A stretch of DNA of 64,000 bases from Oopsacas minuta. Lineage: Eukaryota > Porifera > Hexactinellida > Lyssacinosida > Leucopsacidae. The stretch's first letter is position 1. Each line of letters opens with the position of its first letter. The stretch is from positions 248,001 through 312,000 of the forward strand of contig JAKMXF010000177.1 in assembly GCA_024704765.1 (NCBI GenBank). Direction: 5' to 3'. Under the pieces are notes generated by a model. The model was not told where the DNA came from and ran no database searches. It worked only from the letters and a program-made list of their open reading frames with translations. Shown in pieces: positions 36,366 to 47,835 of the stretch. The translations under genes and the position numbers were made by a program.

Positions 36366-36840
36366 TATTATTCAATTATTTTAGATCAACACCCTTTGTT
36401 TCCGTTGAGACCAAGTATCTACGTAAATTTTGAGATTTTGGAAATTTGTCACTTTATATTCATAAAAACAACCATAAATTTCCATATGAGAAACTTAGAA
36501 ATGAGAAATTTTGCTTCAGCGTAATGCGTTACCCTGTGTAGCCGTTTAGAGCAAGCCTGTGTATATATTTTGAAATTTGGATAATTTGTCAATGTATATT
36601 CATAAAAACAACAATAGAAATTTGCAAATGAGAAACTTGAAAATGCAAAATTCTGGTTCAGCGTACTACATTTTCGATATTTTAGTGAAGTTTCATTGAA
36701 TTCTATTTACTTCCTTGACTAACACCATAAATACACAGTTATGTGACCATTTCAAAATTGCACATCGTAAATCATTCCTTGATAACGGACAAACAAACAG
36801 ACAAACAGACAAACAAGAATTGACATTTAATAATATAGAT

Positions 36841-37150
36841 ATGTGTATGTATATAATATATCTGTATGTTTGTATGTCAAGAATTGATTGAAGAAACTGG
36901 AAGAGCCCCAGGGCTGATTTTTGTGAATCAGGGGCGCTACGTACCTCGAACTCACAGAATTTAACTATTCTGTGAATTCGAGAACGTATTGCTGAGTATA
37001 TTCAGTCACGTAGCGATAAATAACACTAAAATTTAGCTGTTTACTACTTAAGCCAACCTGGAGCACTAAGCTGCCGCGCAGCGACCTACAAGCGAAATCC
37101 GATAGTTTAGATGAATTTACGTGGTTTGTAAATTGAAATGGAATCATCAG
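36841..37150. repeat. Dispersed repeat related to 17955-18020 and 53540-53690
   Basis: 36860-36920 (GTTTGTATGTCAAGAATTG, CCCCAGGGCTGAT) matches 17955-18020. 36990-37110, read on the minus strand, matches 53540-53690 (TTCGCTTG-TAGGTCGCT, CAGCTTAGTGC, GGCTTAAGTA, ATATACTCAGCA). The family carries GC-rich TCGC words and is probably another non-autonomous element. Borders not defined. Confidence 0.55.
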
Positions 37151-37655
37151 ATAAGATTAACATCCATGCGGGAAGTTAGCTAACAATCGAAAGAATACGA
37201 TAAAATGATCTATAAAAAGTGATGCAAAAATTGATCAAATTCTCGATAGCGAAAAGCGATTGGATTGGATTGTTATGGAAGTACCGACTGCTGAATTCTC
37301 GATATCGATTGCCCAATATTTGATTGAATAGATTGGATGGATTTGCATCACTGTATTTAAGATAATTTATGAGCAGAAATATTGCCTCACTTTGAGGACA
37401 GGTGTGAATTTAGCGCAGGATTCGACTGAGCACACAAAAATGAAGATTTTGAAATAATTGTAGAGCAAATAAAAGACAAAAGGAAGTTTATGAATTATAA
37501 AAATGTTTGTATCCTTTTCAAAGATTTATATTGTATCACATATTAACCATGTTTCTGAACATTGGAAGTTTCTTGTGAAAAATATGTAAAGAAAAGTTGA
37601 TATTTATCTTGGAGATATGATCTTTGGAAGTTTGATTAAATCAGCCTTAGTTGTT
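37151..37655. other. Spacer, nothing recognised
   Basis: No gene; short GATTGGATTGGATTG-like words near 37257-37330. Confidence 0.35.
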
Positions 37656-37659
37656 TTTT

Positions 37660-38165
37660 ACGTATACAACGTATAATAGGTATTAAACGTATAATACGTT
37701 ATACGTGATCAATTTGAACGTATCTATACGTCTAGGTCAATCTTGAAATAGGAGACTTTTGCCATTGATAGGGATGGCACATCACCAAAATTAACATCTA
37801 TAGTAGACTCTCGTTAATACGAACAAGGTTAGTACAAACCTTTGGATTAGGTGAACAAAAAAATCAAAATATCAGGCCCCTACAATGTTGATTCAATAGA
37901 TGTCACTCCGGATAAGTAGAACAAATTTTCACCCTCAGTTTGTGTTCGTATTAACGAGGTTCTACTGTATTATAAATAGGTCAACTATGTTGAGATTTGG
38001 CATCAAGATTTAGAGAGCTACTGTTATCGTGCAAAATATATATTGGAGAATTCTGTCTAATATAAATTACGTCACCAAAAATTGTAGGTTGAATGTTTAA
38101 TATATATTATAAAATACGTACTATACGCAATACGTTTTCATTAAAAGACGTATTAAACAAATATT
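37660..38165. repeat. ACGTATAATACG-ended repeat carrying a pogo MITE
   Basis: Left block 37660-37735 (ATTAAACGTATAATACGTTATACG) and right block 38100-38160 (ATACGTACTATACGCAATACG, GACGTATTAAAC) form a loose inverted pair. A similar block is at 48478-48530. The MITE 37801-37967 lies between the two blocks. Confidence 0.45.
37801..37967. mobile_element. 167-bp pogo-type MITE
   Basis: The ends read TAGTAGACTCTCGTTAATACGAAC and, inward from the right, CAGTAGAACCTCGTTAATACGAAC. TA duplications lie at 37799-37800 and 37968-37969. The first left base is mutated from C to T. No coding capacity. Confidence 0.9.
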
Positions 38166-39274
38166 ATTTTTATAGATCGACCTCCAAGGTCCCTCAATTT
38201 TTTGATATTTCTTACATATTTTAACATGAATCCACGACGTTATCGTCTACTTTATTATTAATATGTAGTTATAGATTAATTTATTTCCCGTAAAGTGTAG
38301 ACTTCAGTAACTGGCCTAAAATATTTATGCAGAAATATCAATAATTGTTATTTGAATAGCCTATATTAGCTAAATCATATGTTTTGATAGATTAATTTTG
38401 AATGGGGATAATCGATAATCCATATAATAAGGAGTTAATTGCCCAAATGGATTAATGTGATAGTTTGAGACAATCTATGGGCCTCATAGCAATCCATTTG
38501 CGATGATATAAAGGAATTGAAGTAAGTAAGACGGGCAAAGACTGGGAGGACATTTTTAATTCTGTAGAGGGTTTTGAGGCGCATACTGCATTTTTTGGTA
38601 ATTTAGTCGATGTGTGATAGCCACGAAAGCTTATTATCAACTATTACATCAAAGAGTTTATGTTTGGATACATTCTCCAAGAAATTATAGCCAATGAGCA
38701 CCAGTAAGTTTCTATGTGACTGCTGTTTAAGATTCTTAGAGATAAGTATACACTTTGATTTAGTATAGTATAACTCGAACGAGTTATATTTGCTCCAGGA
38801 GGCTATCGGAGTTATATCTTGATTTAGTACATTGTTTATATATTCTACAGATGCACAGAAAGTGTATAGTACTGTAGTCAGCTCAAAAGTCAATTTTAGA
38901 AGAAATTGGAATGTTAAAAATATCGTTGATAGATAGTAGGAAAAGTAATGGGTCTAGGGTACTGCCTTGAGGAACTCCGGCAAGGACCACTCTTGACTTG
39001 GAAAGATGATTGTTGAAGCAAACACACATATTCCGATCACCGAGATAGCTAGTGAGGCCATTATAGCGCCTTGACTAAGATTGCACATACTTAGCTTCTT
39101 CAGTAAGGTGACATGCTTGACCCTTGCAAAAGCCTTACTGATCTCCAAAAATAAGGCACAGGTACCAAGCTTGATATTTAGGCTATTATGCTAGTTATGA
39201 GTGATTTTTAGGGGAGAGGTTTTACAGCCAGCCTGATTGGTTGACATGTAAAGTATTGGTAATTGAGATAATTA

Positions 39275-41038
39275 CACTGCCTGGCCAAAAGTATTTGAAC
39301 AAATCATCCAAACTGTACAAATCTAGGACTTCGATCATTATATAATTTAGGTATGCTTTTAGACTATTGCATACTTATCTAAAAATTACTGATTGAATAC
39401 TCTTCAACTTTGGAGTCGGTGTCTATGCTCGTGTTTAACATCTAGAAATTTATCAAATATCTTTTGTAACTTGCAAAATAAAATACTCAGATTTATTACG
39501 TTCACATACCATTATATTTATCATTAATATATTGTCGAAAATGCAATGTTATAATTAATGATCCACAAGTTAAAGTATACTCAAGTCATTAATCAAGATT
39601 GGCAAGGTATATACTTGTAAATTCCAGTGATATAGTCTATTATTATCGTGATTCGTGAACCATGGCTGAACAGAAGTATAGCGTTATCAGTATTTTCTTT
39701 GTTTTGCTTCAGATACGATTACATACAATTATTTAATTTCTGAGATATATTTACAACTAGCAACTTATGGTGAAAATTAAAGAAATTAGTCAAAATCTGC
39801 ATAACCAAGCAGTCGGGATATTCAGAGGAGGAAATCATATTTACAGGCAGATTTCTTCATTATTAAACATTTCCCTCTCTTCGATACATTCTATTGTGTC
39901 TCGGTGGAAGAAATTTGGCAATGCAGAAATCTTCCAAGATCTGGAAGACCTCGTAAACTTCTCCAAAGAGACATACGTGTGGTCAAAAGGATTGTAAGGA
40001 AAAACAAATTCAAAACACTGAAGTTACTTTCGAAACAAGTGAACAAATCTAGTATCAATATTTCTAAGAGAACTTTGAGGAGAACTCTGAAGGAAATTGG
40101 ATTTAAATCTTGTATGAGAGCAAAAGAACCCCATATTTCGCAGAAAAATCGCAAACAAAGGTTGTGTTTTACCTAAATTGTAAGAATTTTTCCTCGCGAG
40201 ATTGGGCAGACATTATATGGTCTGACGAATCAAGATTCAAACTCTTCAACTCAGATGGAAGAGTTAGAGTATGGAGGGAAAGTAATCAGAGGTTCAACCC
40301 AAACAATGTAACAAGGACTTTACAAGGGAATGGTGGTTCTGTGTTGGTATGGGGATGTTTTTCTGGGAATATATTGGGTCCATTGATATTCGTAAAACAA
40401 AATGTCGCTTCACATGTCTATATAACTCGAATACTTGGGTCATTTTCTAAAAAATTTTATATATCCTCTATAGAATGTGGGAAGATGTGTTGACATTTTA
40501 ACAAGACAACGCTCCAGCCCACATGTCCAAAAGGACAAGAAATTGGTTCACTGCGAAAAAGATCCCATTATTGAGATGGCCCCCCCCCCAGAGCCCAGAT
40601 ATGAATTTGATCGAGTCCCTATGGGGCTTAATCGGAAGAAGATTAAATTCACGAAATGCGTTGCCAACATCTCTAACCCAACTAAAATCCATGCTAAAAG
40701 GGGAGTGGGAACAAATCTCTCAGAAAGAATTGGAAGAATTGATCAGCTCAATGCCAAAAAGGATGGCAGAATTGAAAAGGCCAACGGTGCACAAACAAAA
40801 TACTAAAGATCTATATCACTAGAATAAAGTTAGATCACTTATTACATAACAGTATAGTTAGAACACCAGAATTTTTGTGAAACTATATTATATACATTCT
40901 ATTTTTAGCTATTTACATGTATTTGTCAACGTTAACACTACATACGAACTTGTATTCGAATGCTTAATGATTATTCGAATTGTTGAATTAACACTTCGAT
41001 TTGTAGAAATTTGTTCAGATACTTTTGGCCAGGCAGTG
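39275..41038 (+). mobile_element. Tc1-type transposon (DD34E) inside the LINE
   Basis: TIRs read CACTGCCTGGCCAAAAGTA at the left, matched at the right end, with TA duplications at 39273-39274 and 41039-41040. Length is 1764 bp. The termini resemble those of the Tc1 at 4028 (CACTGC-TG--CAAA-GTATT), so the two are sister families. Confidence 0.93.
39767..40806 (+). pseudogene. Tc1 transposase pseudogene
   Basis: Frames in order: 39767 (HTH with ISSLLNISLSSIHSIVSRW), 39904 (SGRPRKLLQ, second HTH), 40110 (WSDESRFKLF, about 40218; GGSVLVWGCFSG, about 40333), then a frame with FQQDNAPAH (about 40497) and SPDMNLIESLW (about 40592). A C-rich run before SPD (40569-40577) adds about one codon to the D-to-E spacing expected for DD34E. 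Three or more frameshifts; inactive. Confidence 0.9.
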
Positions 41039-41463
41039 TATATAGGGAATAAGAGACATGTCGTCCCATAATCTTAGAATTAAAGGGAGAATAGAGATAG
41101 GCCGATAGTTATTTTTAACTTTGGCAGTTTTCCAAGAAGTTGAAAATATCCCAGTATTGACGCTCAGCTTGATAATCCTGGTGAGATGGCTAGAGATAAT
41201 GGGAGTAGCAATAATTAAGAGTTTTGAATTAATATTATCCAAACTGATGCTATTGTTCTGAGTTAAATGTGAGAGTTGGCTAGAGACAAAGACATTCGTA
41301 ATTTCTGGAATGTGAAGGGAAGATTATTCAAATGAGAAGGTTTGTTTGTCTGCAGCAGACCATTCATATCGAGTGAAGAAGAATCGGTATCATTTAGTTC
41401 TTTGGCTAAGTCGAGAAATATTCATTAAATATCTAGCAATAAATTTACCTTGTTCATCAATAT

Positions 41464-43760
41464 TAGTAATGCTCAACCGGGGCGTTTGCTTTGCTCAGGG
41501 GGCGCTGACAAGATAATGAGCCGTTGGATGAAGATTTATTCTAGCATCTGTAAATTTTGCGAAATACTATTGTATCATTAATATGTTGTGCAGTTTACCC
41601 ATAATGACAATTCTAACATGTTGCCCACAAGAAGAGCTAAGTATTCACCATTTACAATCAATCAATGCCTTCAATGGTATTGTTTCTTTGTTTTGAATTA
41701 ACAGTTCAGACGGCTTCTTAACAAAGAAGTTATAAAAAGTGATCATACCATGTTATTTCATTAATTACCTCAATAGTAAACACGATTTTCTCGCATATCC
41801 AATCATGGGTGAAAACCCCAAGAAAAAATACCGTCAATACTCCATAGATTATCTGAAATTTAGTTTCATCGCTTCACCTACCAATCAACAATTATCCTTT
41901 TGTTTACTCTGCAATCAAGTGTTCTCTAATGAGGGCATGAAACCTTCACGTATGTGCGGCCATTTGACGAAGAAACACCCTGATAAGAAAGACAAGGTTC
42001 TCAAATATTTCCAGACTTTAGCAAGCAGTTTGCGAATCATAGTTCCATAGATTGAATGATTTAACAAAATTACTACTAAAAATCACGATGGTCTTGTTGC
42101 TTCTTACAATATATCCCTTTTAATCGCCAAATGTGGAAAGCCTCATACAATAGGTGAAAAGCTCATCCTTCCAGCTATAAGAGAGGTTATATCTACTGTC
42201 ATGCATCAAGATGCGTCTAGTGTAGTTAGATCAATTCCCTCAAGTAATACTCAGTTTCGAGGAGGATCGAAGAATTGGCTATAGATGTTGAACAACAGTC
42301 GTGTAAAGTTTTACAAACAACGGAATTCGCTTTGCAGCTTGATGAGTCAACCTTACGTGACAATGAAGCCTTATTTATGGCATATGTACGATATATTCAC
42401 AATGGTGTATCAAAAGAAGAAATGCTCTTCTCCAAGCCACTAGAAACAGATACTAAAGGTGAGACAATATTTATGGTGGTAAAGTAATTTAGTGAAGAGA
42501 AAACATACCAATGGGAAATATCATTGCGTGTGCTACTGATGGAGCACCTTCAATGATTGGACGTCATCGTGGTTTCATAGCTCATCTGAAAAGAGCTGTG
42601 CTGAAGGTTTTTTCTATTCATCGTGTCATACATCGTCAACATTTGATCGCCAAGCACCTAACACTTAATCTTCACCAGTCTTTGCAAATCGTGAATACTG
42701 CTACGAACAAAAAGAACTCACTGATGATCGCATCTTTCAGCAACTTTGTGAAAACAATGATGAAGACTATAAACGCCTCTTTCTCCATACTAAAGTTAGG
42801 TGGCTTTCTAAAGGTAATTATTTGAAACGATTCCATCAACTGTTTGATTCTATAGCCGAGTTTCTAGAAGAATACGATTCAACTCTGGCAGAAAAGGTTA
42901 AAATGATAAGGACTGATGTGGCTTACTTAGCTGACATATTCGAGAAACTGAATATAGTGAACAAGCAGCTACAAGGGAATAATACTACTCTTATTCAAGC
43001 GAAGGGCGTTGTTCTATCATTATTAAGTAAACTAACCTTGTTTCGACAGAATATTGCGATCGTGAATTTGGGCAATTACCTTGTTTAAGTGAACTGGATA
43101 TGGCAAAATAATAACATCATTAGAGATGACAACATTCATATTTACTGTTCACATGTTGATTCCCTTAGCGAAGATTTGTTGATTCGATTCAAAGATTTAA
43201 CCAAGTTAGTTATCCTTAATTGTGTGATAAATCCATTTAGAACAAATATAGAAACTTTGGATCCACAATTTCAAGAAGAATTCATCGATTTGCAGAATGA
43301 TATCGAATGCAATGCCATATACACCCAATGTGGATATAGTGCATTCTGGATGAAGAAGAAAGTCTCTGAACGCTATCCCCATATTTTTCAAACTGTAAAA
43401 TTGATGTCTGTTGCATTTCCATCATCATATCTTGTCGAAAAGGGATTCAGCACAGTAGTTAATCTGCTCACAAAACAAAGTAATCGACTGGAAATAGCAA
43501 CAAGAGGAGACTTGAGACTCGATCTGACGTAATTAGAACCGGATGTAGTCAAACTAGCAAAGAGCCACCAAAGTCAAGAATCACATGTTCCAAAGTATAC
43601 TGATACTTAGATTAGTCCCTAGATACTCTATCAGTCTATCTTTTATATTTCCATATAGTCAGTAATTAAAAACTGATTCAATAAAGTATTAAATAGGGGG
43701 CGTTCTGTAAGTATTAAGTCGATAAGGGGGAGTTAAATTGGGAAAGGTTGGGAAACACTG
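41464..43760 (+). mobile_element. hAT transposon (ZBED type) inside the LINE
   Basis: The right end reads TTGGGAAACACTG (to 43760). The left end is decayed (TAGTAATGCTCAACC against the expected CAGTGTTTCCCAACC). Eight-base flanks ATCAATAT (41456-41463) and ATCTATAT (43761-43768) differ at one base, a good hAT target duplication. LINE sequence continues on both sides. The TSD mismatch and eroded left end suggest it is an old insertion. Confidence 0.8.
41802..43532 (+). pseudogene. hAT transposase, BED-finger / ZBED5-like, broken
   Basis: N-terminal BED-type finger with CLLCNQVFSNEGMKPSRM and HLTKKHP (about 41902-41980). RNase-H pieces: FALQLDEST (first Asp, about 42328), ACATDGAPSMIGRHRG (second Asp, about 42533), then VRWLSKGN in another frame (about 42800) and FHQLFDSIAEFLEE. 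The C-terminal dimerisation region has FPSSYLVEKGFSTV and SNRLEIATRGDLRLDLT (43418-43532). At least four lesions. The order matches ZBED5/SCAND3-type hAT proteins. Confidence 0.88.
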
Positions 43761-44010
43761 ATCTATATTAAGTTGCTCTATTACTTTAGATGTAGGGTTA
43801 TTTCGTATTATTTGAAGGGGTAACTTCCAAAAAATTTCCTAAGAATTATGTTGGATAGTTGTGTAGCAAGACTTCCTGCATTCTTTTATCAGTGCATTTA
43901 CAGTATTTTTCCAAATCTTTCCAGTTCGTGAAGTCTCATGCCGACGCTAAAGTGCCTCGAGTATGCATAGCACTAAGTATCTCTGTATCCATCCAATCAG
44001 GTTGTGTGGG

Positions 44011-45010
44011 ATGTTTTACTCCGTTCGATAGAAAAAGGTCTCTTTTGTGAGATACCTCGAAGAATTGTACTCTAATGCAACAGTAAAATATTCAAAACAA
44101 AATCTGTCTACAATAAACACAAATAAATTTTGCTATAACCCGGATATCCTAGAATCTTTATATATTAGATATTACACGCCATTGCTTCCTCTTTGAAGGT
44201 GATCATTCTAAGTAGTAAGATAGTGATAGCATTGAGTGATCATAAAACTACTTCAACTCATAGCAATGCAGAAGCCGAGAGCGTTGAAAATAGCCAAACT
44301 CAGCATATTCACATTCCTAAGAAGTTAGCAAACTATTCGACTAGAGTCACTCCAGCCACTAATTCGACTTACTAACACTTAACATATGCAAACGAAATCA
44401 GTACCATCCAAAAGAGAAGAGTTGGACGTTTTTACAGCATATGTTCTGTTTTTGAAGAGTTTTACTTTTATATACATTCGGTAAGATTTTGAAGGAGACG
44501 ATTCCCATTCATTTACCTACCTAGAAGTTAGAATTCGATCCTGAAATTGCCTATACGTAGTTTGGTGATATGTACTTTATGTAAAGTAAATATCATAAAA
44601 AATATTCACAACTCTCGGAGCTAGGGGATTTAATTTTCAAGCAGGGAGTGAGCGAAAGTGAAGGGGAATGAATCATATACTACAGGGTCGGTTCAAACTT
44701 ATTTTTCTGAGCCTAAATCCAACTTAATATCCCAACTATCGATTAATATATTTAATCTCATAGAAATTTAATCATCAAACCAATATGACCATTTTTGATC
44801 TTCATGTTTATCTATTTTTGACCTTTTGCTTTTTAGTACTCTTCTCTTCATTTTGTTATTTCAATCTTTTAATAATATTTATCGATCTCTTCTGATTTTC
44901 TTGCTCGTTGATATTACTGTGACGCGACACCATAATTTCTCTGGAATCGTGACATGCTCGTATTGGCTTGAACTTTCTAAGGTATTCTAATTATTTCAAC
45001 TTCATCCATC
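44011..45010. other. Spacer; possible further LINE sequence, not proven
   Basis: No recognised domain. The 60-codon frame at 44193-44375 has no known motif. A pyrimidine-rich stretch precedes the 2A-like ORF. Confidence 0.35.
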
Positions 45011-45127
45011 ATGTTATATGCTATTTGTGCTTGTATCGCATCTATTCTTCTCATCATTGGCGGCATTGAGATCAATCCAGGTCCCATCACACCGACTCCA
45101 GAAACTCATCACGAACAAGATAGTTAA
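45011..45127 (+). CDS. Short ORF with hydrophobic N-terminus and 2A-like motif
   Basis: An ATG at 45011 opens 38 codons, too short for most ORF cut-offs. A hydrophobic stretch (residues 2-16) is followed by GGIEINPGP (residues 17-25; GIEINPGP at 45062-45085), matching the 2A ribosome-skipping consensus (D/G-x-E-x-NPGP). In animals such sequences are known at the N-termini of some LINE ORFs and some NLR-type immune genes, where they may act as skipping or targeting signals. Here the frame stops 13 codons later and nothing downstream within 600 bp looks like endonuclease. It may be the 5' scrap of a LINE or an unannotated exon. Confidence 0.5.
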   Translation: MLYAICACIASILLIIGGIEINPGPITPTPETHHEQDS

Positions 45128-45714
45128 TTAATTTAATTCAAGTGCTTCATTCCGTAATTTGCACATACTTCCATACATTTTACAATTACCAAGGGTTATA
45201 ATGTTAATGATAAGCTCATAGTATCTACATTTCATTCTTTCGAGGCTATGATTCTGAAGACATCTATTAGTTGTAAAATATATCATTATATCTTGGGTTA
45301 TTTGCAAAAAAGGTCTATTCGTACAATAAACCTGACCAGAGACACAAATAATAGTTGAAGTGGAAAAACAACTCATGTAACATATGGTCTCTTGTCAGAG
45401 ATGCTTGGGCTAGAAATTCTGATAGGAATGTACAGTAAATCCCCTTAGCTCAAAGCTTCAAGTGTGTTAAAAGCATTACTAACAGGGATGCAGAGTATCG
45501 GAGGAATTATACATTTATGGTACAACCATGAAAATATGTACAATGATTCTAGGAATGATGAACCAACATTTTCAGATCGGGACACATCTTGAAAGTCGCG
45601 TTTATAGACCTTATGTGGATAGGTTAATGTGCCACTTTTGGGCACATTGTAACAATGTTAATTAGCCTTAACATAAATAGAGAAATCGAATCCTATTTAT
45701 ACATCTATATTCGT
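45128..45714. other. Spacer, nothing recognised
   Basis: No gene or clear repeat. Confidence 0.35.
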
Positions 45715-45980
45715 AATCAGAGTAAAGTTCTTGTCGTTCAAGTGGTCACAATTTAGAGATTCCATAGTAACGCAATAAAGCCTCAGGAATGTGAAAGCAT
45801 TCCATTCTCAAAGTTTGTCCTAACCCCATCGAGAGACACCTTGTTCGACGTCACTAGGCTAACAGAGTCTAGTCATACAAGTATCAATACTCGGTAGTAT
45901 CTTTTACCACGATTTTACCAGATCGTCCTCTTCTGTGCGTCCTAACTTTCTTGACATTATTTTTATATCTTACTTACAGA
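45715..45980 (+). repeat. Foldback family 1, arm E (+)
   Basis: The clearest arm: GTCGTTCAAGTGGTCAC, CAGGAATGTG, CATTCCATTCTCAAA, CCCCATCGAGAGAC, TTCGACGTCACTAGGC, GAGTCTAGTCATAC and ACCACGATTTTACC. Partner arm F follows at 46015. Confidence 0.68.
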
Positions 45981-46014
45981 AACATGGTGCCATGTTTTCG
46001 TGGTAAAAATAGCA

Positions 46015-46115
46015 TCGAAGGTAAATATGTGTATGACTAGACTCAGCTAGCCCTAATCTCTAGAAATATGGCCAAGTGTCCACTTGAACGACGGGAATTC
46101 TAATCTGATCATGAA
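46015..46115 (-). repeat. Foldback family 1, arm F (-), internally deleted
   Basis: Reverse complement has GTCGTTCAAGTGG-CACTTG and GAGTCTAGTCATACACATAT with the middle of the arm missing. Confidence 0.6.
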
Positions 46116-47550
46116 TATGGATATATGGATTCGATTTCTCAAATAAAGTTAAGGTATTTAACATTGTTCAGAATGTGACCAAAAGTGGCAATTAAAAAAG
46201 CCACCCAAGGTCAATACACAGAACCTTCAAGAAATGTGACTGAAAATGTTAATGTCTGGTGTTTAGGAAAAATTATTCTAGCCACTGGTTCTAACGCATG
46301 AAAATATGCAGTAATAAACATTTTCCTCACTAGAATTGGACAGAGTTCACAACTGGTCGTACTACCTCTTTCCAGTTCGGTATTAAAATGGTATGTGTAA
46401 TTCTCGTAGAAATATTAACATGGGTAGCTATATCTTCAACTCAAGAAAATGGAAGGTATTCAATAAATATCATTATTTCAGGCGGGGCCTAATAAAATGA
46501 AAATATTGTGGGTGGCAGATAACATCAAATGGGAGCAATTGGATCTTTCATAAGCCTGCATTTGGTTTTATAATATTTAATTCAAAAAGGACGAGCGAGC
46601 ATGAGAGAAATTTAGAGATACAAGATACCGAGAAAGTGTAAGGAGTGTTTTCCCTGCATACAGGGAATTGACTTAGCTATAGATAGATATTCAGTGTTCC
46701 AATGGTGCATTAAATAGTGATCATACCAGCTAACAGTCCATGAATACTTTCTTGCATAAATACATGGCATATTACAAATACTAAATTCATGATCATGTTG
46801 TTCAAATATTACACGAAATTAACATTAAATATCCGGAGCTCAGGGTAAAACGGGCCAATATTTCCACCTACCCATCCGTTCTAAAATATCATTCTCTCAA
46901 ATTCAATCTACCAGCGAGGGTAGCGAGTGATCGAAAATTTCAAGGTGAACCCTTCAGAAAATGTTAATTAAAGGGAAATCCCAGCAAGGAAAATGAGATA
47001 ACATAGGGTTAGTGATCATGTACATTTAAAACAATAGATATTATACGAAGAATGTTTTGTTACAAAATGGGATGTGCACCCTTGCCCACAATAGTCACGC
47101 AATGATCTCAGCTGTTTTTCCTTGGTAATCGCCAATTACGGGGCTCCAGCCCCCGGAGCATCTTCGACGGTGTCTTACTATCCATCAAACTAATTACTCA
47201 ACTTCTAGCAGTGGATCGATGAAGACATGTAATATAAAAACTGTTATCATTGAATTTCGAAATATCGTTCGAATAATTAGGAAGTCACCATTTAAAAATG
47301 AAGTACTTCAGTTGTACACAAAGATATCGAAAAAACTATTAACCTAGTCTTGGATTGCAAGGCTAGGTGGAATAGCGTAATTAGTATGATTAGTCGATTG
47401 TTAACGTAAGAAAACCACTATGCAAAGCTATGATCGACATCAATTTAAACATGGAAATTTGTGAACTTGATTGGCAAGTGTTGGAAAACATTTGCAGTTG
47501 TTTATAACCATCGAAAGTCTACAACTCATCTGAGGACCCCGAAGGAGATT
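46116..47550. other. Spacer without recognisable gene
   Basis: AT-rich. A short GC-rich dyad GCTCCAGCCCCCGGAGC sits at about 47142-47158. No coding signal. Confidence 0.4.
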
Positions 47551-47554
47551 TTGG

Positions 47555-47681
47555 ATTCCTATAGAAGAAATATTTTAGATTGCTTCCAGTGGCTTCAAAT
47601 AAGGCCATTTTCTTTACTTTGATAAAGGAAACGGCCTTATTTGAAGTCACTGGAGACAAATCTAAAAATATTTCTCCTATA
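47555..47681. repeat. Inverted duplication within hAT coding sequence
   Basis: The stretch 47555-47610 is an imperfect reverse complement of 47625-47681 (CTATAGAAGAAATATTTTAGAT, CCAGTGGCTTCAAATAAGGCC). The right arm is the coding copy, read as ALFEVTGDKSKNISPIEEV; the left arm is its inverted copy. Confidence 0.75.
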
Positions 47682-47835
47682 GAGGAAGTACTGAATACAA
47701 TTCTTCCCACAAGCGCTGAGGCAGAACGGTTTTTCTCAGGGACAGGACTTTTGTGACTAACTTGCGATCACGTTTGAGTGAAATCTTAGTTGATAGCTTA
47801 ATGATCTAAAGTCATATCTCAAGAACCAAGAGATA
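47628..47835 (+). pseudogene. hAT transposase C-terminal dimerisation scrap
   Basis: The plus frame reads ILPTSAEAERFFSGTG (about 47700-47747), the hallmark of the hAT dimerisation domain. After a one-base shift it continues as NLRSRLSEILVDSL. Nothing N-terminal is left. Confidence 0.75.

Larger units (their letters stand above)
34905..36839 (-). mobile_element. Helitron-like non-autonomous element, copy 3 (split by DD37D)
   Basis: On the minus strand it begins A/TCTATATTATTAAATG (36839), followed by a TTTG/TCTG tract, TCCGTTATCAAGGAA and two internal units with GAATTTTGCATTTTCAAG-like and ATTTACGTAGATAC blocks. The insertion 35050-36365 interrupts it. It then resumes with GGAGAATAATGGATACCTC and a CAGCCAAAGACTC region near 34905. 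The same 3' part flanks the Transib in copy 2. Confidence 0.58.
38400..44010 (-). mobile_element. Minus-strand LINE relic interrupted by Tc1 and hAT
   Basis: Three minus-strand pieces join in order: 44010-43761 (linker upstream of the RT, with WKNTVNALIKECRKS), 41463-41039 (KNNYRPISILP) and 39274-38400. The last piece holds FLEISKAFARVKHVTLLKKL, GVPQGSTLDPLLF, a damaged FADD box read as ELTTVLY, and the C-terminal KLSWLSHID. Excising the hAT (41464-43760) and the Tc1 (39275-41038) restores the normal RT motif order. The endonuclease domain is not seen, so the copy is 5'-truncated. Stops are frequent. Probably a CR1/L2/Jockey-like LINE. Confidence 0.8.

Noticed and set aside
47519-47710. Minus-strand 63-codon frame
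   Set aside because: It is the antisense of the inverted duplication and hAT C-terminal scrap.
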